Shown piece by piece: positions 45,333 through 54,024 of a stretch of DNA of 64,000 nucleotides. Location: contig NC_006371.1 of assembly GCF_000196255.1 (NCBI RefSeq), positions 386,332 through 450,331 on the forward strand, written 5' to 3'. Numbering within the stretch: the stretch's first letter is position 1; the number at the start of each line of letters is the position of its first letter. The notes under the pieces are model-generated. The model was not told the origin of the DNA. It saw only the letters and a program-made list of their open reading frames with translations, and did no database searches. Made by a program: the position numbers and the translations under genes. The stretch is from Photobacterium profundum SS9. Its GTDB lineage: Bacteria; Pseudomonadota; Gammaproteobacteria; Enterobacterales; Vibrionaceae.

Positions 45333-45962
45333 TTATTCTGCGAGTAATTTATGTTGAAGCGCAAAACGAATAAGATCGACGTTATTAGACAGCCCCAGTT
45401 TGCTGAGAATATTAGCGCGATGAACATGAATAGTTTTATAGCTAATAGAAAGTATGATGCCGGCCTCTTTAACATCTTTACCCTGAATAAGATGAGTAAA
45501 GACTTCGTATTCACGCTTTGTTAATGCGTCTAAGGCTTTGGGCGTGATAGGTGCGTTACTGAGGTTAAATAAGGCATCGGCGCAGAGGTAGCGATCACCA
45601 TTGGCGACGGTACGTATGGCCGTCACTAATTCTACGGGGCCACATCGTTTAGATAAGTACCCACATGCGCCAGCTTCAATTGCTTTACTTACAAAAGACG
45701 CTGAATCATAAATACTAAGAATAATGGCTCTAAAATTAGGATGTTTTGCGCGCAGTTTTTCTAATAGGATTAGGCCACTTTCATCGGGCATCGAGATATC
45801 AATAACGGCAACATCGATATTGGACACTGATAATGCTGCAAAGGCTTCACTTGCACGACCATATTCACCCTTTACTTCAATATCTGATTCGACATTAAGC
45901 AACTGAGCAAAACCGGAACGTACCATAAGGTGGTCGTCAACTAAGGCTACTGTAATCATCAT
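45333..45962 (-). CDS. uhpA: UhpA-like response regulator (NarL/LuxR family)
   Basis: The 209-residue regulator has a receiver domain with acidic pocket (VALVDDH) and phospho-acceptor Asp55 in VAVIDISMPDES. The Lys lies in YLSKR. A C-terminal LuxR-type helix-turn-helix (ALTKREYEVFTHLIQGKDVK, IGLSISYKTIHVHR-like) binds DNA. It leads the uhpA-uhpB-uhpC set on the minus strand. The likely target is afuABC, which lies directly downstream in the same orientation in place of uhpT (inference). Confidence 0.92.
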   Translation of the reverse strand: MMITVALVDDHLMVRSGFAQLLNVESDIEVKGEYGRASEAFAALSVSNIDVAVIDISMPDESGLILLEKLRAKHPNFRAIILSIYDSASFVSKAIEAGACGYLSKRCGPVELVTAIRTVANGDRYLCADALFNLSNAPITPKALDALTKREYEVFTHLIQGKDVKEAGIILSISYKTIHVHRANILSKLGLSNNVDLIRFALQHKLLAE

Positions 45963-46075
45963 GACATCCTAATTATATTGATCGCATCGTCGCAAAAGTG
46001 AAACAAGCATACAATTTAGAGTCGGTTTAGATGTGATGGTCGTCGCGAAATAGTGCTACTACGTACAACAAATAA

Positions 46076-46096
46076 AGCCACACGTTGTGTGTGGCT
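46076..46096 (-). terminator. Hairpin after amtB
   Basis: AGCCACAC and GTGTGGCT pair around a short loop and are followed on the minus strand by TTATTTG. It lies about 70 bp after the amtB stop and upstream of uhpA, so it probably ends amtB transcripts. Confidence 0.7.
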
Positions 46097-46167
46097 CATT
46101 GAATGATTTTTATATTTTCTGTTTATATCTTTTGTTTATATGGCTTTTGGCTATTGTTCTTGGCTTT

Positions 46168-47400
46168 TTAATCGTCGCTAACAGACCCGATTTTGTGGAT
46201 AGCTAAATCAGCACCTTTGTATTCATCTTCGTCAGTTAAGCGTAAGCCGACGGTTTTTTTGATGATACCGTAAACAATGAAAGCGCCGATAACCGCAATA
46301 GCAATACCAGCCAGTGTACCGATGACTTGGCTTGCTAAACTCACACCACCTAAACCACCGAATGCTTCACTACCAAAAATACCCGCGGCAATACCACCCC
46401 AAGCACCACATACGCCATGAAGTGGCCATACACCTAATACATCATCAAGGTGAAGACGGTTTTGAATATAGGTAAATAGCCATACGAAAAGCGCACCGGC
46501 AATGGCACCAGTCACTAAGGCGCCAATGGGGTGCATAAGATCAGAACCCGCACATACAGCAACTAGACCTGCTAAAGGACCGTTGTGAATGAAACCTGGG
46601 TCATTTTTTCCAACAAAAAGGGACGTAAGAATACCGCCAACCATTGCCATCAACGTATTTACTGCAACAAGGCCGCTAATACTGCCCATTGTTTGTGCTG
46701 ACATAACATTAAAGCCGAACCAACCAATGGTTAAAATCCAAGCTCCTAGGGCGAGAAACGGAATATTAGATGGAGCAAAGGCAATTAAACGTCCGCCACG
46801 GTAACGGCCATTTCGAATCCCCAGCATAGCAACGGCAACAAGGGCTATCCAACCACCAACAGCGTGAACAACTACTGATCCCGCAAAGTCATGGAACCCA
46901 AAACCAAATGTTTCGGTTAACCAATTTTGGAATCCATAATTACCATTCCACATGATGCCTTCGAAAAATGGGTAAACAAAAGCCACGATAAAAAAGGATG
47001 CAACAAGCATAGGGTAGAAGCGAGCTCGTTCTGCTACACCACCGGAAATAATCGCGGGAATTGCTGCTGCAAACGTCATTAAGAAGAAAAACTTCACTAA
47101 TTCGTAGCCATTAATCGCGCTTAACTGCTCAGCACTTGAGAAGAAAGTGACGTCGTATGCGACCCAGTAACCAATAAAGAAATAAGCAATCGCAGAAAAC
47201 CCAAAATCGGCAATAATTTTGACTAAAGCATTCACTTGGTTTTTTTGTCTAACGGTACCGACTTCTAGAAAGGCAAAACCTGCGTGCATGGCAAGTACCA
47301 TGATTGCACCCAATAGAATAAATAAAGTGTCAGAACTTTGAACTAGCGTTTCTACAGCATGACTAATATTGTCCACAAACGTCACCACATCCTTGTACAT
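46168..47400 (-). CDS. amtB: Ammonium transporter AmtB
   Basis: The 410-residue protein has 11 predicted membrane helices and Amt hallmarks: MVLAMHAGFAFLEVGTVRQK, FHDFAGSVVVHAVGGWIALV with the first pore His, HPIGALVTGAIAGALF with the second, and GVCGAWGGIAAGIFG. It moves ammonium/ammonia at low nitrogen. No glnK partner lies next to it, unlike in many bacteria. A sigma-54 promoter and NtrC-like sites upstream indicate nitrogen control. Confidence 0.95.
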   Translation of the reverse strand: MYKDVVTFVDNISHAVETLVQSSDTLFILLGAIMVLAMHAGFAFLEVGTVRQKNQVNALVKIIADFGFSAIAYFFIGYWVAYDVTFFSSAEQLSAINGYELVKFFFLMTFAAAIPAIISGGVAERARFYPMLVASFFIVAFVYPFFEGIMWNGNYGFQNWLTETFGFGFHDFAGSVVVHAVGGWIALVAVAMLGIRNGRYRGGRLIAFAPSNIPFLALGAWILTIGWFGFNVMSAQTMGSISGLVAVNTLMAMVGGILTSLFVGKNDPGFIHNGPLAGLVAVCAGSDLMHPIGALVTGAIAGALFVWLFTYIQNRLHLDDVLGVWPLHGVCGAWGGIAAGIFGSEAFGGLGGVSLASQVIGTLAGIAIAVIGAFIVYGIIKKTVGLRLTDEDEYKGADLAIHKIGSVSDD

Positions 47401-47461
47401 TAATATTGTGTTTGGGTATTTCTATTTTTTATACGCATTTAATATGCTAATTGCGTATCAA

Positions 47462-47476
47462 GCATATTTCATGCCA
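47462..47476 (-). promoter_or_regulatory. Sigma-54 promoter of amtB
   Basis: On the minus strand TGGCATGAAATATGC has the -24 GG and -12 GC dinucleotides at the exact spacing of the sigma-54 consensus TGGCAC-N5-TTGC. It lies about 62 bp before the amtB ATG. Three NtrC-like sites lie further upstream. Confidence 0.8.
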
Positions 47477-47492
47477 GCGTGAACCATAATGG

Positions 47493-47509
47493 GGTGTCAT
47501 ATTGGTGCA
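47493..47509. promoter_or_regulatory. NtrC-like site (proximal half-site match)
   Basis: GGTGTCATATTGGTGCA shares the right half ATATTGGTGCA with the NtrC consensus TGCACTATATTGGTGCA. It is about 20 bp upstream of the -24 element, closer than usual for an enhancer. Confidence 0.5.
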
Positions 47510-47640
47510 TACAGATATTGATAGTGGTAACTGTTTGTTTTTGAAATGACAGTGATTGTTTATAGCGCACGTAATTCGTGCATTAGAAATAAAGAGAAGA
47601 GTGTTTTTAAAATATACGCTTAATATGCAACACTGCTTTT

Positions 47641-47657
47641 CGTTCCATATTGGTGCG
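47641..47657. promoter_or_regulatory. NtrC-like site
   Basis: CGTTCCATATTGGTGCG keeps the right half of the NtrC consensus (ATATTGGTGC) and a degraded left half. It lies at an enhancer-like distance of about 170 bp from the sigma-54 promoter, next to the stronger site at 47672. Confidence 0.55.
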
Positions 47658-47671
47658 GTGAATAATAAGCG

Positions 47672-47688
47672 CGCACTTATTTGGTGCG
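47672..47688. promoter_or_regulatory. NtrC-like site (best match)
   Basis: CGCACTTATTTGGTGCG fits the dyad GCAC-N7-GTGC of NtrC enhancers with both halves. It lies about 200 bp upstream of the sigma-54 promoter and 15 bp beyond the neighbouring site, forming a pair that could bind NtrC cooperatively. Confidence 0.7.
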
Positions 47689-47698
47689 TGTGATCACA

Positions 47699-47756
47699 TG
47701 CCCACGTTACCTCAAAATTCTCGCTGAAACGAGCATCTTGAGGTAACTTGGGTATA
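47699..47756. repeat. Short derivative of the TATACCCAAG repeat family
   Basis: It reads GCCCACGTTACCTCAAAATT to GAGGTAACTTGGGTATA, an almost palindromic ~57-bp form made of two left ends of the larger repeat. It sits next to the NtrC-like sites upstream of amtB. A 129-codon frame crossing it (47447-47836) is not a real gene. Confidence 0.75.
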
Positions 47757-47992
47757 GATATTGGCAGCAAAACGCCAATGGAAATTGCCATCGCTATTAT
47801 GGCCGATATTATTTTGCACAAAAATAAAATATACATTTAAGATTAATATATAACATCCACGCTCTATTAATTAATGTTGCGTTTAATTAATAATATTAAA
47901 ACTTATGGTTTTAATTTTGTTAAATAAATATTTTTACGCATTTTTAATGCGGGCTAATTTCTAATATAGATAACACGCTTTCGCCCCCAACT

Positions 47993-48030
47993 CCCCGTTG
48001 AATCAATAGTTATTGCTGCAATTTTGTCAT
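47993..48030 (-). mobile_element. 38-bp scrap of an IS5/IS903-type transposase gene
   Basis: This stretch matches 8970-9007 (the IAAIAIDSTG catalytic region of the IS5-family transposase) at 36 of 38 bases. Nothing else of the element remains nearby. The rest of the 1.07-kb gap between amtB and the chemoreceptor is AT-rich and, apart from the sites listed, holds no gene that I can support. Confidence 0.8.
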
Positions 48031-48471
48031 AAATAACATTTTTTCTTCTGGCACAATAAAAACGTATCACTGATGTATGTAATTTTCGATTTTCATTGAA
48101 AACGCTCCCATGCGTGAGAAGCGTCACTTTTTTTATAAGCTTTAGTTCTTATAATCAATTGTATGGATTTCTATGCTTTGATTCTAAATAACTATGTAGC
48201 ACTTGGTGGCTGATACTGCTTCGTTAGTCAATCATGGCTTTTTCCACAACGAAAAAAACGAGTTCAATTTATAGCATGTCGCTGAGGTTCTCGTCGTTTA
48301 TTGAGATTTACCATATAAAATAATTAATAAAAATTATGAAATTTAAAATCTTGGCTAAGGCTGGATTATTTACAATAACGCTGTTAGCTATGAATATAAG
48401 CTCATAACTATCACGCGATGAAAAAATTATTAATAATTATAACAAAACGTATTTAAGAGTATGAGGATTAC

Positions 48472-50385
48472 GTGAATATATTATCTAGTTTTAAGGGCCG
48501 TATTATCGCGGTTGTCGTTTTATTATTAACTGCTTCTTTAGCAATTTCGACCTCTCTTTCCTATCGCCAACTTTCAACCTCAATCCTGAGCAATGTTGAT
48601 GAATACTCAATGCTTAAAATTAGTAGTTCGTCAGATAAGATTACAGACTGGTTTAATACCATTAAAGAAGGTGTTATTGCAACAGCGCCAGACTTCGCGA
48701 CTGATCGCGGTGATATGCAAATCGCTTTAATGGTAAAGCAAATTGCAAACGCCACCCAATCATCAGATATCGTTGTGGGCTTTGAGGACGGCCGCTCTTA
48801 TGGCGCCCAAAGTGGTATGCGCAGCGTATTTATCTACGATCCGCGTACACGAGGTTGGTATAAGTCTGCCAAGCAGAAGCGCAGCACAGTAATCACCGGT
48901 ATCTATACAGGGGCATCATCAGGCAACCTGATGGTCAGTATTGCAGAACCCTTTTTCGATGGAGATAAGTTCCGTGGCGTTTTACTTGCTGATATTGAAT
49001 TGAGCCTTCTTACCGATGTTGTTAATCAGTCTCCCTTCCCCGGAGCAATGACTGGTTTATATGACAACCAGGGTACAACCATCGCTTCAACTGGTGAAGT
49101 CGATGTTCCCGGTAAAACCAAACTGTCTGACTTCCCCGAATTAGCAGAACTAGAGCGTAAAGTTCTTACTAGCGATAGTGGTATTTTCAACTACAGCTTA
49201 GGTGGAGTTGAAAAAATAGCTTACTTTCAATCAATTGAGCTTGATAAAGAGACTCAGTGGCACCTGCTCGTAGGCATTGATAAATCAATGGCTTACGCAG
49301 AGGTCGATGAGGTGTTGAAAACATCTTTATTCACTGCAGGGTTATTAATTCTCTTTGCTTCCGCGATTATTTTGGTTGTGCTGAATCGGCTGTATCGACC
49401 AATTCTTGCGTTAAAAAGCACAATAGTCGAGTTATCACAAGGTAATGGCGATCTAACCCGACGCCTTGATGTGTATACCAAGGATGATCTGGGCCAAATT
49501 GCAGAGGCGGTAAATACCTTCATCGGCAATTTACAAGCGATGATGCTGGAAGTATCCCAATCTAGCGAACATATTTCAGAAGGTATCGAACAACTTAAGA
49601 CCCAGACCGAGCTTAACGATACCGTCTTAGCCTCTCACTCTATAGAAACTGATCAGGTGGTAACCGCAGTAAATGAAATGAGTTCGACGGCAGACAGTGT
49701 ATCGCAAAGCGCTTCTCAATCTGCGGCATTTACGAAAAATGCCAGTGACGAAGCTGAACAATCTAAACGTGTGGTTGACGGTGCCGTAAGCAGTGTAGCG
49801 GCCTTGATTGATGAAGTTGACGCCATGGCTCTCAACATTCAAATCATGAGTGATGATGCTCAAAAAATTGGTTCTGTTCTTAGTGTTATTGGGGAGATTG
49901 CCGATCAAACTAACTTATTGGCTTTGAACGCGGCTATCGAAGCGGCTCGTGCCGGAGAGCAAGGTCGCGGGTTTGCGGTCGTAGCTGATGAGGTACGAGC
50001 TTTGGCCGCAAGAACCCAGCAGAGTACATCTGAAATTAATGAAATGTTGACTAAGTTACACAAGGGAACAAGCTCAGTTGTTACGGCTATGGACGATACT
50101 AAGCGTCGCTGCCAACAAACCGCTGACACGACTTCCAACGTAAACGATAGTCTGGACTCAATGGCGACATCAGTGGTTCAAATTAATGATCTTGGGATCC
50201 AGATTGCCGCAGCTGCAGAGCAGCAAAGCGTGGTCAGTGAAGAGATAAACCGCAATATGGTCGCAATCCAAAACATGGTTGGTCAGCTTTCCGAAAATGG
50301 TGCGCAAACCATGGATAGTACGCGTAATCTTGCAAGCAGCAACGATCAACTGGCGGCGATCGTAAATCAATTTAAGTTAAAGTAA
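48472..50385 (+). CDS. dCache-type chemoreceptor, predicted amino-acid sensor
   Basis: The 637-residue transducer starts at GTG 48472 (AGGA upstream). It has a membrane helix at ~10-30, a periplasmic dCache_1 domain, a second helix at ~285-305, HAMP, and a signalling tip [20 protein letters not shown] near residue 475. The sensor carries the amino-acid-binding signature YxxxxRxWYxxA...Y...D: Tyr122, Arg127, Trp129, Tyr130, Ala133, Tyr145 and Asp174 ([25 protein letters not shown]). Amino-acid chemotaxis is therefore likely. It converges on tnaA. Confidence 0.9.
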   Translation: MNILSSFKGRIIAVVVLLLTASLAISTSLSYRQLSTSILSNVDEYSMLKISSSSDKITDWFNTIKEGVIATAPDFATDRGDMQIALMVKQIANATQSSDIVVGFEDGRSYGAQSGMRSVFIYDPRTRGWYKSAKQKRSTVITGIYTGASSGNLMVSIAEPFFDGDKFRGVLLADIELSLLTDVVNQSPFPGAMTGLYDNQGTTIASTGEVDVPGKTKLSDFPELAELERKVLTSDSGIFNYSLGGVEKIAYFQSIELDKETQWHLLVGIDKSMAYAEVDEVLKTSLFTAGLLILFASAIILVVLNRLYRPILALKSTIVELSQGNGDLTRRLDVYTKDDLGQIAEAVNTFIGNLQAMMLEVSQSSEHISEGIEQLKTQTELNDTVLASHSIETDQVVTAVNEMSSTADSVSQSASQSAAFTKNASDEAEQSKRVVDGAVSSVAALIDEVDAMALNIQIMSDDAQKIGSVLSVIGEIADQTNLLALNAAIEAARAGEQGRGFAVVADEVRALAARTQQSTSEINEMLTKLHKGTSSVVTAMDDTKRRCQQTADTTSNVNDSLDSMATSVVQINDLGIQIAAAAEQQSVVSEEINRNMVAIQNMVGQLSENGAQTMDSTRNLASSNDQLAAIVNQFKLK

Positions 50386-50444
50386 TTTAACGTTTTATTC
50401 TGCTTGCAGAGCTTGTAAAGAACAAAACAAGTAAAACCTCTGTT

Positions 50445-50496
50445 GCTAGCTCCTTTGTGATGAACTGTTTATTAAATAGTTCATCACGGAGCTAGC
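50445..50496. terminator. Long hairpin between the chemoreceptor and tnaA
   Basis: A 19-bp stem (GCTAGCTCC...GTGATGAACT with its complement AGTTCATCAC...GGAGCTAGC) has a 3-base TTT bulge on the left arm and an 11-base loop. It lies between two convergent genes and may end both transcripts, although neither side has a strong T-run. Confidence 0.65.
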
Positions 50497-50516
50497 ATTT
50501 AGTTTACAAACAGAAA

Positions 50517-51917
50517 TTATTCAACAGGTTTTAATTTAGCGGTGAAATGGCGCAATACTGGTGGCTCATACTCAAAGGTTAGTCCTCGAATTTCACTTGC
50601 GCGTTTTGTAACTGCGATTAATGCATCGGCAACGTAATCCATATGATCATTGGTATATACACGACGTGGAATAGTTAGGCGCATTAATTCTAATTGTGAC
50701 TCTTTCTGCTTGCCTGTTTCAGGATCTCTGCCCAGTAATAACGAACCAATTTCTACGGCCCGCACCCCAGACTCTAAATAGAGCTCATTACATAATGCGT
50801 GGGCTGGGAATTGTTCACTGGGGATATGAGGCAAAATTTTGGTCGCGTCGACAAAGACAGCATGACCGCCAGTTGGGTATTGAATGGGTATACCTGCTTC
50901 TCGTAAACGTTCACCCAAATATTCCACTTGGCCAATACGGTAGTGAAGGAAGTCTTCATCAGCACCTTCATATAAACCACGGGCGAGGGCTTCCATATCA
51001 CGTCCAGCCATTCCGCCATAAGTAACAAACCCTTCCATAGGAACGCAACGTGTTCGTACTGCTTGGAAAAGATCTTCATGATCACGAATACAGCATAAGC
51101 CCCCAATATTGACCATAGGGTCTTTTTTAGCAGACATCGTTAACATGTCGCCATAACGGTACATTTCGCGAATAATCTCGAGAATGGATGTATCGGCATA
51201 TTCAGGTTCACGTTGCTTTATAAAGTAGGCGTTTTCGCAATAACGAGCCGAATCGATCACTACTGGAATATCATTTTCTTTCGCAATCTCGTATACCGCA
51301 CGCATGTTAGCCATTGAAACGGGTTGCCCGCCCGAGCTGTTACATGTGATCGTGGTGATAATGGCGGCAATATTGTGTGAGCCATACATTTCAATGGTTG
51401 ATTGTAGTTTATCGAGATCAAAATTCCCTTTCCAGTCGTCATACGTTTCTGTGTCAAACGCCTTCTCAGTCAGTACGTTAATGGCTTTACCGCCATTAAG
51501 TTCGATATGACCCGCTGTCGTATCAAAGTGGTAATTCGATATAAATACGGGTTGATCACCGCCACGTACCGTTTTCATTCGCTCTATTAAGCAAGGAAAT
51601 AATATCTGTTCTGCGCCACGCCCTTGATGGGCAGGAACCGTGAGCTTGTAATCAAAGAAGTGTTTTACAGCATCGCATAAATTAAAGTAGTTGCGGCTTC
51701 CTGCATAAGATTCGTCTCCCATCATTAAGCCTGCCCACTGCACGTCACTCATTGCGCCTGTGCCTGAATCAGTCAGTAGATCGATATAAACATCTTCGCT
51801 TCTTAACATGAAGGGGTTATAACCCGCTTCAATTAAGGCTTCACGTCGATCCTCTTCGTTTGTCATGCGAATAGATTCAACCATTTTAATGCGGAACGGT
51901 TCTGGTATACGTTTCAT
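50517..51917 (-). CDS. tnaA: Tryptophanase
   Basis: This PLP enzyme cleaves L-tryptophan to indole, pyruvate and ammonia. The 466-residue protein has the PLP Lys265 in MSAKKDPM, the substrate loop [10 protein letters not shown] and THQGRGAE-like PAHQGRGAE. Residues separating it from tyrosine phenol-lyase favour tryptophanase: VEIGSLLLG (not the Arg of TPL) and His457 in LRHFTAKL (Phe in TPL). A tnaC leader peptide lies upstream. No tnaB permease is adjacent. Indole made here would be an intercellular signal. Confidence 0.93.
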   Translation of the reverse strand: MKRIPEPFRIKMVESIRMTNEEDRREALIEAGYNPFMLRSEDVYIDLLTDSGTGAMSDVQWAGLMMGDESYAGSRNYFNLCDAVKHFFDYKLTVPAHQGRGAEQILFPCLIERMKTVRGGDQPVFISNYHFDTTAGHIELNGGKAINVLTEKAFDTETYDDWKGNFDLDKLQSTIEMYGSHNIAAIITTITCNSSGGQPVSMANMRAVYEIAKENDIPVVIDSARYCENAYFIKQREPEYADTSILEIIREMYRYGDMLTMSAKKDPMVNIGGLCCIRDHEDLFQAVRTRCVPMEGFVTYGGMAGRDMEALARGLYEGADEDFLHYRIGQVEYLGERLREAGIPIQYPTGGHAVFVDATKILPHIPSEQFPAHALCNELYLESGVRAVEIGSLLLGRDPETGKQKESQLELMRLTIPRRVYTNDHMDYVADALIAVTKRASEIRGLTFEYEPPVLRHFTAKLKPVE

Positions 51918-52092
51918 TGATATAGCCTCAGTCGCAGCCGTTATGCCTATTGTGTTTCTTCTACGTGATTAATAATAAAAATGGCAATAACGGATTCAAT
52001 AAATGATCAACAGTAATACTTATCTAAAGCATAGCGCTGTTGGTACTTTTGAATTGGCTTGTTGGTGTACAAGCTCTAGATAACAAGAAGGC

Positions 52093-52191
52093 TTATGCGG
52101 AAGGGAAGTCGTGGCTCAGGCGAAAATCTTGGTTGTACCAGCAAGACAGCATCAATCTGTTGTCTGGCAGAGTAGGTGGAATTCGGTGCAT
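52093..52191 (-). CDS. tnaC: TnaC leader peptide of tryptophanase
   Basis: A 32-codon frame lies 175 bp upstream of tnaA on the same strand, with AAGGAAGG eight bases before its ATG. It contains Trp18, Asp22 and Pro30 (WYNQD...HDFP), exactly the W-x3-D-x7-P spacing of E. coli TnaC (Trp12, Asp16, Pro24), and ends two residues after the Pro as in Proteus. In E. coli free tryptophan stalls the ribosome at the end of TnaC, masking Rho sites and allowing tnaA transcription. The same control is inferred here. Confidence 0.85.
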   Translation of the reverse strand: MHRIPPTLPDNRLMLSCWYNQDFRLSHDFPSA

Positions 52192-52416
52192 GTCGTCATC
52201 CTTCCTTTGACTGCGGGAAATATCTATTTGGCTTAAACAGAAGCAGTAAACTTATGTAAAAGGCAAACTGAACATGCTTAATAGTATAGAAGTGATGAAT
52301 TAATGTGGTGAAGTTATTCATATTTATGGTGTGAGACAGTCGCGACTAAAATCCGTTTATCGCGACCATTTAAACTTTTAAGCGCAGTTTTAAAGTATGC
52401 ATATATCCATATTGTT

Positions 52417-52685
52417 TATACCCAAGTTACCTTAAGATGCTCGTTTCAGCGAGAATTTGTTAGGCTCTAGGCAAGGCACTTATTTATAGACCTAGGGGGG
52501 GTTCTACGTTGAAAATAAGTAACACCGCATAGAGCCTAACAAAACTCGCCCTTCGGGAGTGATTCAGCGTATCTACTTCTGCGTCAAATGTGTTTGAAAG
52601 GGAATGCCATTCCTACACACATTTCCCTTGAATTAAATACGCTGATATCACTCTGAATCCTGCATCTTGAGGTAGCTTGGGTATA
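52417..52685. repeat. MITE-like repeat, TATACCCAAG family, long copy A
   Basis: This is a 269-bp element with terminal inverted repeats (TATACCCAAGTTACCTTAAG at the left, the complement of TATACCCAAGCTACCTCAAG at the right). It contains inner inverted segments (AGGCTCTAGGCAAGGCAC, and GCATAGAGCC further on). It carries no gene. It is nearly identical to the copies at 61026-61291 and 63113-63378 and differs by an expanded G-run near 52495. It lies between the small secreted-protein gene and tnaC. Confidence 0.9.
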
Positions 52686-52691
52686 TTATTG

Positions 52692-53015
52692 TTATGAACG
52701 GTTAGATGGAATAAAACGCTGAGTTGAAACCGTTGTACCATCTTCATCAGAAACTTCGAATGTCATTGAACGAGCCGCTTCAAACGAGCTATATACAAAT
52801 ACTCGACCAGATTCAGATGTGGTGTAGTGCTGTTTTTGACCGCCTTTAACAGTAACGTCTAAACCTGCTTGAGGTGCGCCATCTTTTTCTACTGTTACCC
52901 AGGCTCCGCCTTTCTGTGGGGTAACTATGAGATTTAGCCCTTGATTGATACTTGCAAGTACTGAGCCTGAAAAAAGAGTTGTTGCAACGATGAGGCTTGC
53001 GATTGTTTTGTTCAT
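52692..53015 (-). CDS. Small secreted protein of unknown function
   Basis: The 107-residue precursor has a clear signal peptide (IASLIVATTLFSGSVLA, cut after VLA). It is followed by a ~85-residue beta-rich domain (LIVTPQKGGAWVTVEKDGAP, QAGLDVTVKGG, RVFVYSSFEA) with the look of a small Ig- or transthyretin-like fold. It is predicted periplasmic. Its stop lies 7 bp from a MITE-like repeat. I do not recognise a named family. Confidence 0.7.
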   Translation of the reverse strand: MNKTIASLIVATTLFSGSVLASINQGLNLIVTPQKGGAWVTVEKDGAPQAGLDVTVKGGQKQHYTTSESGRVFVYSSFEAARSMTFEVSDEDGTTVSTQRFIPSNRS

Positions 53016-53687
53016 GATTTTCCCTTTTATGAGTTGTTTTAATTTGTTTAACGCTGCTTGTCTGCGTGTTGATATTCATAATAGGTGTGATTTAGATCTC
53101 TTTCTATGGTGTTTTTTAGTTCAAGTTGTTCGAAATAATTGAGCAATAATTTGAGTGTTAACCTGGTCATGGGGTAGAGGGAAAGTGTGAATAAACATGG
53201 AGAGAAACATTTATGACAAATATAAAGAAGTATATTCAGAAAGATTAAAGAGATTTATTGCTTTAAATCAATCGGTTATGATAAAGCGAGATGGCGGCGT
53301 GAGTTTTATCACGTTTTATTGCAATAAAAATATTTACAGGCAAATAAATTACGTTTAATGTTTATCTCGTCTGCAACTCAGACCTAATCAATGATTTTTT
53401 CAAAGAACACTTCGCACTTCCTGCTTCTCGCCAAAGCCTGCTGTAAAGAAGAAAATTAAAGAAGATCAAAAGAATGATTTCTTTCCACTGCTATCGTTAA
53501 TGTTGCGAACGATCATGCGGTGATGAGCTATTGAGTAGGGTGAACTCCTAGCTGTAAAGGAATGAAGGTCAATGAGTTAAAAGATATTTACCGCCACAAA
53601 AATGTGAGCGGAATTAACTATCTACTCAATTTGATATGCCTCAAACATAACGCTCTAAAGCATTGTTTGGGTAAAAAGGAAATAATT
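53016..53687. other. Intergenic, likely cold-shock-type leader at its right end
   Basis: The 670-bp gap separates two divergent small genes. The ~150 bp before 53688 contain a long leader with an upstream in-frame ATG at 53562 that lacks homology. Long structured leaders are usual for cold-shock genes. No protein or RNA gene can be supported in the rest. Confidence 0.4.
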
Positions 53688-53885
53688 ATGACTTCACAAA
53701 CTGGTATTATCCGTAGCTTCAACTCTGCTGACAACAATGGCCTAATTACATGTGATCTTGGTGGTGATATCCGCTTTGATGCATCAAGTGTAAATGGCGG
53801 TTTACCTGTATCAGGCAGCCTTGTTGAGTTCATCATGGATGACTCTTCAAATAAGCTTCAGGCGATTAAAATTCGTTTAATCTAA
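53688..53885 (+). CDS. Small cold-shock-domain-like protein
   Basis: The 65-residue protein starts at ATG 53688 with AAGGA upstream. The longer frame from 53562 is not supported. It resembles a cold-shock domain: TGIIRSFNSADNNGLITCD corresponds to the strand with the RNP1 motif (KGFGFI in CspA), but here the aromatic residues are lost. Then GDIRFDASSV corresponds to RNP2. Nucleic-acid binding through stacking is therefore doubtful. Similar degenerate Csp-like proteins occur in Vibrionaceae (from memory). Confidence 0.65.
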   Translation: MTSQTGIIRSFNSADNNGLITCDLGGDIRFDASSVNGGLPVSGSLVEFIMDDSSNKLQAIKIRLI

Positions 53886-53939
53886 GCGAATAGCTAACTC
53901 ACTTAAGAGTTCATTTATACGGTATAACCGTATTCAAGT

Positions 53940-53981
53940 AACCAGTAATGAAAAGTACCATTCACTGAGTATTTACTGGTT
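53940..53981 (+). terminator. Hairpin after the cold-shock-like gene
   Basis: AACCAGTAA and TTACTGGTT pair across a 24-base loop, followed by TCCTT. A second palindrome, ATACGGT-ATA-ACCGTAT, lies at 53917-53933. Either may end the transcript. Confidence 0.45.
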
Positions 53982-54024
53982 TCCTTAAGCCTCTATCGTT
54001 ATTCCTTTTCTTCTACTAAACGAA

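Noticed and set aside
47447-47836. 129-codon minus-strand frame upstream of amtB
   Set aside because: It crosses the sigma-54 promoter, the NtrC-like sites and a mobile repeat, and its translation has no protein-like pattern.
50517-51917. Tyrosine phenol-lyase
   Set aside because: Some segments resemble it, but His457 and VEIGSLLLG are tryptophanase-specific and a TnaC leader is present.
52325-52350. CRP site upstream of tnaC
   Set aside because: GTGTGAGACAGTCGCGA has one good half only and does not fit the dyad well enough.
53562-53687. Upstream start extending the cold-shock-like protein by 42 residues
   Set aside because: The added residues show no homology, while ATG 53688 has AAGGA at the right distance.
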